8,935 bases of DNA from Desulfuromonadaceae bacterium UBA5613 (GCA_002424625.1 DIKR01000028.1:1-8935); one strand, 5' to 3'. Positions 1 to 7,206 are shown, counted from the stretch's first letter. The notes: generated by a model from the letters alone, not told the origin. Numbers and translations: made by a program.

Positions 1-1047
1 GCTCTCCTTCCTCAAACTGTCGATGGACTGCATCATTTTGTCGGTAGCGAAGCCAGCAAGACGCTGGTCTTTGTCAAAGGCGTCGGCTTTCTCCTGGGGA
101 AACCGCTGCCGCGCAACCCGCATCTCGACCGGATCACCGCTCTCTGTGATCAACGTGGCATCGGCTTTATCCGTTTTGGTAAACTTGCTACCGTGGCGGA
201 GGTGCGGCAACTGGTGCGCGTGTTGGTCGGAGTCGAAAACTGCGCCAATCTGCGCAGTTCCGCAGGGAATATCTCTATCGGAGGGGTTGATGCGCCGGAG
301 ACAGGGGGCGATCACATTCGTGAGATTGCTGCCTTTGAGGAGCTTAGTGCCGAAGAACTGAAAGAGATCGACGCGCTCTATTCCGCCTTTGGTCAGCAAA
401 AAACCTTTAATCTCAAATCGCTGGCCAGCGTCATTGCCGGATTTATCAGCGCTTTCCGCCGGGAGGCGAACCCCCTGCTGGCGCTGGTACCGTTACGTCT
501 TCTCGATGAATACACCTTTACCCATTCGGTCAATGTCGGCATTCTTAATATCGCGCAGGGCATGTCTCTGGGGATTGAGGGGCAGTTGCTGCACGATCTC
601 GGCATTGCCGGCCTTTTACACGATGTCGGCAAGATCTTTACCGATCAGCAGCTCTTGAAGAAGCCGGCGGCGCTGACGACGGAGGAGTGGCAACTCATGA
701 AGCGTCATCCCTCACGGGGGGCGCAATATCTCCTTAATCAGCCCGATGTCCCGAAAATTGCCGTGATCACGGCTTTTGAGCACCATATGCGATACGACTT
801 GACCGGATACCCGCGCATGGCCGCTGGCTGGAAGCTCAGTCTGTGCAGTCAGATGACGATGATCTCCGATACTTTTGATGCTTTGCGGACGCGGCGGATT
901 TACAAAGACTCCTGGGATTTCCCGAAAATTTCCGGGCATATGCTCAACCTCGGCGGGACCCAGCTTAATCCTGAATTGACCCTCAACTTTCTCAATGTTC
1001 TCAGGAAGATGGAAGAGAGTTCCCCGGAGCGGGGGGAGGGGGCGTGA
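1..1047 (+). CDS. HD-GYP-type metal-dependent phosphohydrolase, C-terminal part (5' end outside window)
   Basis: The reading frame is open from base 1 to a TGA at 1045-1047, giving 348 visible residues; the true start lies upstream. A downstream GTG at 193 is in frame, but coding-like sequence precedes it, so it is not taken as the start. The C-terminal half carries HD-GYP hallmarks: FTHSVNVG (His ~175), LLHDVGK (His-Asp ~207-208), a MKRHP histidine (~236), EHHMRYDLTGYP (His-His ~261-262, GYP ~269-271) and SDTFDALRTRRIYK (~289-302). HD-GYP proteins are metal-dependent phosphohydrolases that typically break down cyclic di-GMP, usually with an N-terminal sensory or receiver region. The visible N-terminal ~110 residues are not a receiver domain I recognise. 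The usual DGxGYP is DLTGYP here, so enzymatic activity is not certain. The gene ends 77 bases before plsC and probably lies in a separate or loosely linked unit. An HD-domain signalling protein is sure; the substrate is inferred. Confidence 0.87.
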   Translation, partial: ALLPQTVDGLHHFVGSEASKTLVFVKGVGFLLGKPLPRNPHLDRITALCDQRGIGFIRFGKLATVAEVRQLVRVLVGVENCANLRSSAGNISIGGVDAPETGGDHIREIAAFEELSAEELKEIDALYSAFGQQKTFNLKSLASVIAGFISAFRREANPLLALVPLRLLDEYTFTHSVNVGILNIAQGMSLGIEGQLLHDLGIAGLLHDVGKIFTDQQLLKKPAALTTEEWQLMKRHPSRGAQYLLNQPDVPKIAVITAFEHHMRYDLTGYPRMAAGWKLSLCSQMTMISDTFDALRTRRIYKDSWDFPKISGHMLNLGGTQLNPELTLNFLNVLRKMEESSPERGEGA

Positions 1048-1065
1048 CCTATTGCAAAAATTACT

Positions 1066-1095
1066 TTGACTTACCTTCTGATTCTTCAGTAAGTT
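1066..1095 (+). promoter_or_regulatory. weak candidate promoter upstream of plsC
   Basis: In the AT-rich 77-base gap between the HD-GYP gene and plsC there is TTGACT (1066-1071), a five-of-six match to the -35 consensus. It is followed after 18 bases by TAAGTT (1090-1095), only a three-of-six match to the -10. A short inverted repeat, ACTTAC (1069-1074) with GTAAGT (1089-1094), overlaps both. The -10 is poor, so this is a tentative call. It would give the plsC-rnj-uppP trio its own promoter; readthrough from the HD-GYP gene is the alternative. Confidence 0.22.
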
Positions 1096-1124
1096 ACGAT
1101 ATTTAATACGGGAGACACCCCTCA

Positions 1125-1838
1125 TTGTTACGAACCCTCTTTTTCTACCTTAACTTTTTCCCCTTTACCCTCCTCTGTATCGGCTACTTGCTTATCTCGG
1201 CGCTCCTCGGCGGCGAAGAGCGTCTGCACGCCAGCGCCAGACAATGGGCGCGGGGCTGTCTCTGGCTGGGGGGAGTGCGCCTGACGGTGGAAGGGATAGA
1301 GCATCTCCCCCTCCACGGGCCGGTCGTCTACATGTCGAATCACCAAGGGAATTTTGACATTCCCCTCCTCTTTGCCGCCCTCCCGGTCCAGTTCCGCTGG
1401 CTGGCCAAGGCTGAACTCTTTCGCATCCCCCTCTTCGGCTTGACGATGCGCATTGCCGGCTATATCCCGGTCGAGCGAAAAGATCGCCGTCTGGCGATCC
1501 AGAGTATGAATAAAGCGGCGCAGCAGGTGGCGGACGGAACCTCGATTATGATCTTTCCGGAAGGAACGCGCTCTCCGGACGGGGCGTTGCTCCCCTTTAA
1601 AAAGGGCGGATTTGTGCTGGCCCTGCAGGCGCAGGCGCCGATAGTCCCGATTGCCATCGATGGCAGTGCCGCGCTGATGTTGAAGAGTTCGTGGCTGATC
1701 CGCTCCGGTGAGGTTCATTTGCGCATCTTTCCAGCGCTGCCGACCGCAGGGCTGGGGATGCAGGAGCGCGATGCGCTGATTGCGGAGGTCGAGGCTCGTA
1801 TTGCTTCGGCTCTTTCGTCGCCGCGGAGCGCGGCGTGA
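1125..1838 (+). CDS. plsC: 1-acyl-sn-glycerol-3-phosphate acyltransferase (PlsC family)
   Basis: This 237-residue protein has the four blocks of the glycerolipid acyltransferase family. They are NHQGNFD (residues 72-78, the HX4D catalytic motif), GYIPVER (112-118), FPEGTRS (144-150) and VPIAID (174-179). The enzyme acylates lysophosphatidic acid to phosphatidic acid at the cytoplasmic membrane, the second acylation in phospholipid synthesis. A hydrophobic N-terminus (about residues 5-28) is a likely membrane anchor. Length is normal for the family. The chosen start is TTG at 1125, ten bases after GGGAG (1110-1114); the next in-frame codons upstream offer no better start. The stop codon overlaps the GTG of the RNase J gene (GTGA, 1835-1838), suggesting translational coupling. 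Family assignment is secure. A related lysophospholipid acyltransferase with another acceptor cannot be excluded. Confidence 0.94.
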   Translation: MLRTLFFYLNFFPFTLLCIGYLLISALLGGEERLHASARQWARGCLWLGGVRLTVEGIEHLPLHGPVVYMSNHQGNFDIPLLFAALPVQFRWLAKAELFRIPLFGLTMRIAGYIPVERKDRRLAIQSMNKAAQQVADGTSIMIFPEGTRSPDGALLPFKKGGFVLALQAQAPIVPIAIDGSAALMLKSSWLIRSGEVHLRIFPALPTAGLGMQERDALIAEVEARIASALSSPRSAA

Positions 1839-3556
1839 AGAATTCAGGCCTCATGCCCTGGTCGCCTTTGAACGATCCGGCGACGATCCGTCTGCTCCCA
1901 CTCGGCGGACTCGGCGAGATCGGCTTGAATATGATGGCGATCGAATCGCAAGGAGCGATCCTGCTGGTCGACTGTGGCTTGATGTTCCCGGATGCCAGCA
2001 TGCTCGGGGTCGATCTCGTTCTGCCCGATGTGCGGATCCTCGAAACGCGGCGGGACGATATCTGTGGACTCATCCTGACCCATGGCCATGAAGATCATAT
2101 CGGCGCCATCCCCTATCTCCTTGAGTGTCTCGGCTACCCGGTTGTCTACGGCACCGAGCTGACTCTCGGGTTGTTGCGCGGCAAGCTCATCGAACACAGT
2201 TTCAGCCAAAAGGTGGAGCTGGTCACGATCCTTCCCCGCCTTGCTTTCGACCTCGGGCCGTTTCAGGTCGAGCCGTTTCGTGTCACCCACTCGGTCGCCG
2301 ACGGTGTCGGTTTTGCTGTTCGCACCAGCGCCGGACTGATCGTCCATACCGGCGACTTCAAGCTTGACGCCACGCCGATCGACGGGGAGATGACCGATCT
2401 CGCCCGTCTCGCCGCTTATGGCGAAGAGGGAGTCTTTGCCCTCCTTTCCGATTCGACTAATGTTGAGCGCCCCGGCCACACTCTCTCCGAGCGCCGTGTT
2501 GGCGAGGCGTTGCGGCAGCGCTTGCCGGCTTGCAGCGGCACGGTGTTGGTCGCCAGCTTCTCCTCCAATATCCACCGCATTCAACAGGTTCTGGATGCGG
2601 CCCGCCAGGTCGGCCGTAAAGTTCTGATCAACGGCCGGAGTATGGCGCAGAGTGTGACGATCAGCCGGCAGCTCGGTTATCTGCACGCTTGTGACGATCT
2701 CTTTATTGATGTCCGCGAGCTGCGGACCCTGCCGCGGGACAAGGTCCTGATCCTTTCTACCGGCAGCCAGGGGGAGCCGCGCTCGTCCCTGGCGCGCATC
2801 GCCACCGATGACCACAAAGAGATCGTTCTGCAGAGCGGCGACACCGTTATCCTTTCCTCCCGTTTTATCCCCGGCAACGAAAAGACCATCGCCGAAATGA
2901 TCAATCATCTCTTTCGCCGCGGCGCCGATGTCTGGTATGAAGGGGCGAACGGCATGCATGTCTCCGGTCATGCCAGCCAGGAGGAGTTGACACAGATGAT
3001 CGCTCTGACCCGGCCCCGTTATTTTGTGCCGGTGCATGGCGACTACCGCCACCTCGTCCGCCACGCGCAGTTGGCAGAATCGCTGGGGATGGCGGGTTTG
3101 CAGGCGATCGTTATCGATAACGGCCAGCCGCTCCTTCTCAGTGCCAACGGCTTTCGCCGGGAACCGCGGGTACACACCGGACGGATCTATGTTGACGGCA
3201 AAGGGGTCGGCGATCTCGGCCCCGGAGAACTTCGCGACCGCCGTCACCTCGCCAGCCATGGAGTGGTCGCGGTCTTTCTTACTTTGTCGGAGGAGGGCCG
3301 AATCATGGCCGGTCCGGAGCTGCTGACCCGCGGTTTTGTCGGCGAGGAAGGGAGCCAGGATTGCCTTGCCGCCGCCGCGGAGATCGTGCGCGACCTGGTT
3401 GCCAACCATTCCGAAAGCGGCGCGTTGCTTCCGGCTGAACTCACTATCGAAATCCGCAAGGGACTGGGCCGTTACTTTAATCGCAGCATGGCCCGGCGCC
3501 CGGTGATTTTGCCCTTGATCAATCATGCAAACATAGGAAGGTATAACGAAAAATGA
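1835..3556 (+). CDS. rnj: ribonuclease J (metallo-beta-lactamase/beta-CASP RNase)
   Basis: This 573-residue protein is a full-length RNase J, an enzyme with endonuclease and 5'-to-3' exonuclease activity in mRNA decay and RNA maturation. The N-terminus holds the classic PLGGLGEIG (22-30) and VDCGLMFPD (45-53). Metal-binding motifs follow: HGHEDH (83-88), THS (His152) and HTGDFK (Asp174). The beta-CASP part shows SDSTNVERPG (205-214), STGSQGEP (308-315), SGHAS (His379) and PVHGDYRHL (His401); most relatives I recall have Glu rather than Asp after HG. The C-terminal ~120 residues fit the dimerising RNase J tail. The GTG at 1835 has GGAG (1825-1828) six bases upstream and overlaps the plsC stop. 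An ATG at 1853 is the alternative start, but the conserved domain begins only after both. The 3' end overlaps uppP. RNase J is absent from E. coli, which argues against a gammaproteobacterial host. Confidence 0.95.
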   Translation: MKNSGLMPWSPLNDPATIRLLPLGGLGEIGLNMMAIESQGAILLVDCGLMFPDASMLGVDLVLPDVRILETRRDDICGLILTHGHEDHIGAIPYLLECLGYPVVYGTELTLGLLRGKLIEHSFSQKVELVTILPRLAFDLGPFQVEPFRVTHSVADGVGFAVRTSAGLIVHTGDFKLDATPIDGEMTDLARLAAYGEEGVFALLSDSTNVERPGHTLSERRVGEALRQRLPACSGTVLVASFSSNIHRIQQVLDAARQVGRKVLINGRSMAQSVTISRQLGYLHACDDLFIDVRELRTLPRDKVLILSTGSQGEPRSSLARIATDDHKEIVLQSGDTVILSSRFIPGNEKTIAEMINHLFRRGADVWYEGANGMHVSGHASQEELTQMIALTRPRYFVPVHGDYRHLVRHAQLAESLGMAGLQAIVIDNGQPLLLSANGFRREPRVHTGRIYVDGKGVGDLGPGELRDRRHLASHGVVAVFLTLSEEGRIMAGPELLTRGFVGEEGSQDCLAAAAEIVRDLVANHSESGALLPAELTIEIRKGLGRYFNRSMARRPVILPLINHANIGRYNEK

Positions 3557-4338
3557 CGCTGGTCGAGGGACTTTTATTAGGCGCACTGCAAGGGTTGACA
3601 GAGTTTCTCCCGGTCTCCTCCTCAGGGCACCTTGCTCTGGCGCAGCAGTTTATGCCCGGTTTCGAGCAACCCGGCCTCCTTTTTGACGTCGCCCTCCACC
3701 TCGGTACTCTGGTGGCGGTGATCATCTATTTTTGCCAGGACCTCAAGCAACTGTTGACCGCGCCTTTCCGTAGTGACATTAAGGCGGTACAGGAGCGGCG
3801 CTATCTCCGTTTATTGATTGTCGGTTCGATCCCGACGGCGATCATCGGTCTGACCCTTAAAGGTACGGTTGAAGAGCTCATGCATCGCCCCCTGGTTGTC
3901 GGGGCTCTCCTCCTTGTCACCGGCCTGTTCCTCTTTGTCGCCGAGCGTTTTCGTTCCTCCGACCGCAAGCGTCTGACTCTGGCCGACAGCCTCATCACCG
4001 GCCTTGCCCAGGGGGTTGCTGTCCTTCCCGGTATTTCCCGTTCCGGCGCGACGATTGCCGTCTTGATGCTGCGCGGCGTCGAGGGGCAGACCGCTGCGCG
4101 TTTCTCCTTTTTGCTGGCTCTGCCGGCCGTCGGGGGGGCGGCACTCGTTTCGCTCAAGGATATTGAACATTTGCCCCAGGGCGAAATCGGCATTTATCTC
4201 GCTGGTGCCGGCATATCGTGTCTGGTCGGTTTGATCTGTATTCACGCCCTCCTCGGGATTATTCGCAAAAAGCGTCTTTATTACTTCTCGCTGTATTGCT
4301 GGCTGGTGGGGGGCGCGGCGCTGTTTTACTTTCAGTAA
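3553..4338 (+). CDS. uppP: undecaprenyl-diphosphate phosphatase (BacA/UppP family)
   Basis: This 261-residue polytopic membrane protein matches the BacA/UppP family along its length. It removes a phosphate from undecaprenyl pyrophosphate, regenerating the lipid carrier for peptidoglycan and O-antigen synthesis; overproduction confers bacitracin resistance. Both family signatures are intact. The (E/Q)XXXE motif is QGLTE (Gln13-Glu17), running into EFLPVSSSGH (His26). The second is PGISRSGAT (159-167), including Arg163. Hydrophobic segments are visible at about 44-60, 85-103, 113-131, 183-203, 213-235 and 243-260. The ATG at 3553 sits in the stop of the RNase J gene (ATGA overlap) and follows AGGAAGG (3535-3541) by 11 bases. 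It is the last gene of the plus-strand block and converges on the YggU gene 27 bases away. Confidence 0.97.
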   Translation: MTLVEGLLLGALQGLTEFLPVSSSGHLALAQQFMPGFEQPGLLFDVALHLGTLVAVIIYFCQDLKQLLTAPFRSDIKAVQERRYLRLLIVGSIPTAIIGLTLKGTVEELMHRPLVVGALLLVTGLFLFVAERFRSSDRKRLTLADSLITGLAQGVAVLPGISRSGATIAVLMLRGVEGQTAARFSFLLALPAVGGAALVSLKDIEHLPQGEIGIYLAGAGISCLVGLICIHALLGIIRKKRLYYFSLYCWLVGGAALFYFQ

Positions 4339-4365
4339 CAGGGAAGAGGAGAGGAACGCGACGGC

Positions 4366-4680
4366 TTATTTCTTCGCGGGGGAGGCGGGGACAGCGAGGG
4401 CAGCCAGGACCTGAGCAGCGCTGACCCCCGGCAGGAAGAGGCGTTTGTGGCGGGAGGTTTCGCCGGCTTCCAGCGTTACGGCGCTTTTGGCCAGACCGAG
4501 TTTTTTGGCGATATATTCACAGCAGAGGCGATTCGCCGCCCCTTCGACCGGCGGCGAGGTGAGGCGGATCTTCAATTCCTCCCCCTGTGCCCCGATCACC
4601 TCGTTTTTACTCGCCCGCGGCTGGACCAGGAGATGGATGGCAACGCCATGATCGCGAATCTGCAGCCAGGCGGGGATCAA
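4366..4680 (-). CDS. yggU: DUF167 / YggU family protein
   Basis: This 104-residue protein belongs to the DUF167 (YggU) family of small, widespread proteins without an established biochemical role. Recognisable features are VQPRASKNEVIG (19-30), LKIRLTSPPVEGAAN (36-50) and the SAVTLEAGETSRHKRL stretch (66-81). Length is usual for the family. The start is TTG at 4680-4678, because the conserved WLQIRDHGVAIHLL region begins right after it. There is no clear ribosome binding site ahead, but the codon overlaps the divIVA stop (TTGA, 4680-4677), so translation is probably coupled to divIVA. A short Ala/Pro-rich tail ending in Lys-Lys follows the domain. The divIVA-yggU adjacency resembles the yggT/divIVA/yggU clusters of other bacteria, although no yggT is seen in this window. 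The family is certain; the function is unknown. Confidence 0.93.
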   Translation of the reverse strand: MIPAWLQIRDHGVAIHLLVQPRASKNEVIGAQGEELKIRLTSPPVEGAANRLCCEYIAKKLGLAKSAVTLEAGETSRHKRLFLPGVSAAQVLAALAVPASPAKK

Positions 4681-5210
4681 TAAGAAAAGGAATCGTCGTC
4701 GGCGTCAGGGAGAGGCGGCGCCGGGGTCAGAGGGGCACTCTTGGGGGCTTCATGGTAGGAAGCATCAAAGCCGACATCAAGAAGGCGCAGATGACTCTCG
4801 ATCGCCATGCGCAGATTCGTTTCGAAGGCGACCTTTTCCCGGCGCAGGGATTGAATTTCGGTGATCATCTTTTGGCGCCGGTCTTCCGTCTGCAGCAGGA
4901 GTTGTTCGGCCCGTAGTTGCGCATTGGCAGTAATCAGCTCGGCCTCGTGCCGGGCGTTGGCTTTGAGATCGTCGGTCATGCGCTGAGTGGTGAGAAGGGT
5001 CTCTTTCAGGGTTGCTTCCCGGTTTTGCAAATCTTCGAGAGCCAATTTTGTCCGGCTTAACTCGTCCCGCAACTGCTGAGCGTCAACCGTCAATATTTCA
5101 AGCTCTTCCGCGACCTGCTCAAGAAAGCGATCGACCTCTTCCTGGTCGTAGCCGCCGAGCATTTTGCTTTTAAAGTGTTGCTGCTGGATGTCAATCGGAG
5201 TAATGCGCAC
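4677..5210 (-). CDS. divIVA: DivIVA domain-containing coiled-coil protein
   Basis: This 177-residue protein starts with a typical DivIVA N-terminal domain: MRITPIDIQQQHF, then GGYDQEEVDRFLEQVAEELE (residues 19-38). A long heptad-rich coiled coil (about 30-140) follows, then a Pro/Ala-rich stretch and an acidic tail (DADDD). DivIVA proteins bind curved or polar membrane and recruit division, cell-wall or polarity factors, best known in Gram-positives. A deltaproteobacterial homologue may act in polarity or envelope growth, but that is inference. The start is GTG at 5210-5208 with GAGG (5219-5216 on this strand) five bases ahead. Transcription probably comes from the near-consensus promoter at 5317-5289, leaving a leader of about 70 bases. 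The stop overlaps the yggU start. Family identification is secure; the cellular role is not established from sequence. Confidence 0.93.
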   Translation of the reverse strand: MRITPIDIQQQHFKSKMLGGYDQEEVDRFLEQVAEELEILTVDAQQLRDELSRTKLALEDLQNREATLKETLLTTQRMTDDLKANARHEAELITANAQLRAEQLLLQTEDRRQKMITEIQSLRREKVAFETNLRMAIESHLRLLDVGFDASYHEAPKSAPLTPAPPLPDADDDSFSY

Positions 5211-5288
5211 GGTGGCCTCGGGTAGTAGGAAGGGTTAGAAAAGGATCTCGACAAAGACGGGGTGCGAAGACCCTCGACCGTTGGGTTG

Positions 5289-5317
5289 TTTATACGCAAA
5301 GACCTTGTCACTGTCAA
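5289..5317 (-). promoter_or_regulatory. sigma-70 type promoter for divIVA-yggU
   Basis: Read on the minus strand, TTGACA (5317-5312, a perfect -35) is followed after exactly 17 bases by TATAAA (5294-5289, five of six to the -10). Transcription would begin near 5282, giving a leader of about 70 bases before the divIVA GTG at 5210. It is the best promoter match I found in the window and points directly at divIVA. The match is seen in the sequence; activity is inferred. Confidence 0.78.
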
Positions 5318-5348
5318 CGGATTCTGCCGGAAAATGGCTCGAGTTTTT

Positions 5349-5377
5349 TTGACTTTTACATGAAAAATCGCTACAGT
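5349..5377 (+). promoter_or_regulatory. sigma-70 type promoter for the aroF-nadD-rsfS-rlmH operon
   Basis: TTGACT (5349-5354, five of six) and TACAGT (5372-5377, four of six) are separated by 17 bases, with a T-tract just upstream at 5344-5350. Start would be near 5384, leaving a leader of about 48 bases before the aroF ATG at 5432. The two -35 boxes of the divergent promoters are 31 bases apart (5318-5348). No aromatic-codon leader peptide or attenuator hairpin was found in the leader. Confidence 0.72.
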
Positions 5378-5431
5378 GCCCCCTCTTCAAAAATGAAAGT
5401 ACGTTAAAGAACTTAGCGATGAGGTTTCCTT

Positions 5432-6496
5432 ATGTTACGGACCAATAACCTGCGTGTCCGGGGCTTGACCCCGATCATTGCCCCGAACGATTTGAAACAG
5501 GTCTTCCCCTTGAATGAACGGGGAGCGGCTGAGGTCACCCGCTCGCGCGGGGTCATCGTCGATATCCTCAATAATCGCGATCCGCGTTTGATGGCGGTGA
5601 TCGGTCCCTGCTCGATTCACGACCCTAAAGCGGCTCTGGAATATGCGGCCCGTCTCGCCAAACTCTCCGCAGAAATCGGCGAGCAGATCTTCTGTGTCAT
5701 GCGCGTCTATTTTGAAAAACCGCGCACGACCATCGGCTGGAAAGGGTTGATCAATGACCCGGATCTCAACGGTTCGCATCAGATTTCCAAGGGGCTCGGC
5801 GTCGCCCGCGGTCTCCTTTGTGCGCTGAATGCGCTGAATATCCCCATTGCCGGCGAGATGCTCGATCCGATTACCCCGCATTATCTCGCCGACCTCATCA
5901 GTTGGGGGGCGATCGGCGCCCGCACGACGGAATCGCAAACCCATCGGGAGATGGCGAGTGGCCTCTCCTTCCCGGTCGGCTTCAAGAACGGCACGGACGG
6001 TAATCTGCAGATCGCCGTCGATGCCATCAAGGCGGCCCGCTCTCCGCATAGCTTCATCGGCATTAACAACGAGGGGCAGACATCGATCGTCTCGACCGTG
6101 GGCAATCCTGATGTTCATATTGTCCTGCGCGGCGGCAATGATGCCCCCAACTATTGTTCGGAGGATATTGCCAAGACGACCGCTCTCCTCGAAAAGGGGG
6201 GCGTCAGCAGCGCCATTATGGTCGATTGCAGTCATGCCAATTGCTATAAGGATCATAATCGCCAGGAAGAGGTTCTGAACAGTGTCCTCGATCAGATCGT
6301 TGCCGGCAATCCCAATATTCGCGCGGTGATGATCGAAAGCAATCTCGGCGATGGCAGTCAATCCACCAACGAAGACCCGTCGCAACTCCTTTACGGGGTG
6401 TCGATTACCGACAAATGTATCGGTTGGGAAACGACCGAACGCCTCCTCCGCACCGCTGCCAGGCGTCTGGCCGAAGCGGGGGGGCGACCGATCTGA
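5432..6496 (+). CDS. aroF: 3-deoxy-7-phosphoheptulonate synthase, class I (AroF/AroG/AroH type)
   Basis: This 354-residue enzyme condenses phosphoenolpyruvate and erythrose 4-phosphate to DAHP, the committed step of the shikimate pathway. It matches the E. coli class I enzymes end to end. Metal ligands are all present: Cys60 in GPCS, His268 in DCSHAN, Glu302 in IESNL and Asp327 in TDKCIGW. Substrate-site stretches MRVYFEKPRTT (90-100), GWKGLINDP (102-110), GARTTESQTHRE (162-173) and GFKNGTDG (183-190) are intact. Local wording such as SQTHREMASGLS and FIGIN resembles the tyrosine-sensitive AroF more than AroG, which has Ser in place of that Gly. The isozyme label and the regulator amino acid are therefore tentative. 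The ATG follows GATGAGG, with GAGG at 5421-5424 and a seven-base spacer. It heads the operon, and nadD begins 19 bases after its stop. Confidence 0.95.
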   Translation: MLRTNNLRVRGLTPIIAPNDLKQVFPLNERGAAEVTRSRGVIVDILNNRDPRLMAVIGPCSIHDPKAALEYAARLAKLSAEIGEQIFCVMRVYFEKPRTTIGWKGLINDPDLNGSHQISKGLGVARGLLCALNALNIPIAGEMLDPITPHYLADLISWGAIGARTTESQTHREMASGLSFPVGFKNGTDGNLQIAVDAIKAARSPHSFIGINNEGQTSIVSTVGNPDVHIVLRGGNDAPNYCSEDIAKTTALLEKGGVSSAIMVDCSHANCYKDHNRQEEVLNSVLDQIVAGNPNIRAVMIESNLGDGSQSTNEDPSQLLYGVSITDKCIGWETTERLLRTAARRLAEAGGRPI

Positions 6497-6515
6497 CCCG
6501 CAGGCAGAGGCAACA

Positions 6516-7202
6516 GTGACAAGCGAAGCGGCGCCGGGTCGCCAGCGACTGGGGATCTTTGGCGGTGCTTTTAACCCCATCCACCTGGCGCACCTGCGTC
6601 TGGCGGAAGAAGCCCGGGAATATTGCCAACTCGATCAGGTCCTCTTCCTGCCGACCGCTGCGCCGCCGCATAAGACGCTGCCGGACGGGTCCCCCTCCTT
6701 TGCGCAGCGTCTGGCCATGGTCGCGGCCGCCATTGCCGGAAATCCCGCCTTCAGCGTCTCCGCTCTGGAAGGGGAAGATCCCGGCAAAAACTATTCGGTG
6801 AAGATTCTCGAGCGCTTGCACTCCCTTTATCCGGACTGCGATTTCTTCTTTCTTATCGGCATGGACTCTTATCGCGACCTCGCCACCTGGTATGACTACC
6901 GTCGTCTCTTTGCGCTGACGAATCTGGTCGTCACCCGGCGGCCCGGCGTTGAGCGTGATGATCTGCTTGTGCTCCTCCCGGTTGCGATCCGCCCGGAGTT
7001 TTGCTATGATCCGACCGGAAAAATACTGCTGCATGTCAGTGGGAACCGGGTTATTTTTCTCGAAGAGACCTATCTTGACATCTCTTCCACTTACATTCGC
7101 CAGCTCCTTTCAGGCGGACGCTCGGTCCGCTATCTCCTCCCGACTCCGGTCGCGGAGTATATTGAACAACACGCCCTTTACCAGGGCCGCGAAAGGCTAT
7201 AA
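6516..7202 (+). CDS. nadD: nicotinate-nucleotide adenylyltransferase
   Basis: NadD transfers AMP from ATP to nicotinate mononucleotide, making deamido-NAD in de novo and salvage NAD synthesis. The 228-residue protein has the nucleotidyltransferase signature GIFGGAFNPIHLAHL (13-27), PTAAPPHK (46-53), a FFLIGMDSYRDLATW segment (111-125) and the C-terminal ISSTYIR (189-195). All are typical of NadD. The frame stays open upstream into aroF from 6351, but that part encodes an unrelated low-complexity sequence in a shadow frame. The GTG at 6516 is preferred because AGAGG (6506-6510) lies five bases ahead and the conserved domain starts 11 residues later. The gene ends four bases before rsfS. nadD beside rsfS and rlmH is a common bacterial arrangement, which supports the call; having aroF directly ahead is less familiar. 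Confidence 0.96.
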   Translation: MTSEAAPGRQRLGIFGGAFNPIHLAHLRLAEEAREYCQLDQVLFLPTAAPPHKTLPDGSPSFAQRLAMVAAAIAGNPAFSVSALEGEDPGKNYSVKILERLHSLYPDCDFFFLIGMDSYRDLATWYDYRRLFALTNLVVTRRPGVERDDLLVLLPVAIRPEFCYDPTGKILLHVSGNRVIFLEETYLDISSTYIRQLLSGGRSVRYLLPTPVAEYIEQHALYQGRERL

Positions 7203-7206
7203 TCCC

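Noticed and set aside
1020..1036. GC-rich CCCC-GGAGC-GGGG hairpin at the end of the HD-GYP gene, considered as a terminator
   Set aside because: It lies inside the coding region and is followed by G-rich sequence, not a T-tract.
1844..3586. A 580-codon open frame on the minus strand spanning the whole RNase J gene
   Set aside because: Its translation shows no family motif, while the plus strand encodes a motif-complete RNase J. Long antisense frames are common in GC-rich genes with strong codon bias, so this is a shadow.
5343..5360. Possible TyrR-type operator overlapping the aroF -35 region (TTTACA at 5355-5360)
   Set aside because: Only one half-site is present; the opposite TGTAAA half is missing at the proper spacing.
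5393..5407. A four-codon ATG-to-TAA open frame in the aroF leader, considered as an attenuation leader peptide
   Set aside because: It encodes no Phe, Tyr or Trp, has no ribosome binding site and is not followed by terminator/antiterminator hairpins.
6351..6515. Upstream extension of nadD into the end of aroF
   Set aside because: The frame is open, but the extra residues lie in an overlapping frame of conserved aroF sequence and show no NadD similarity. GTG 6516 has a good ribosome binding site.
5435..6580. A 381-codon minus-strand open frame opposite the DAHP synthase gene
   Set aside because: It mirrors a fully conserved enzyme on the plus strand and shows no recognisable domain of its own; codon-bias shadow.
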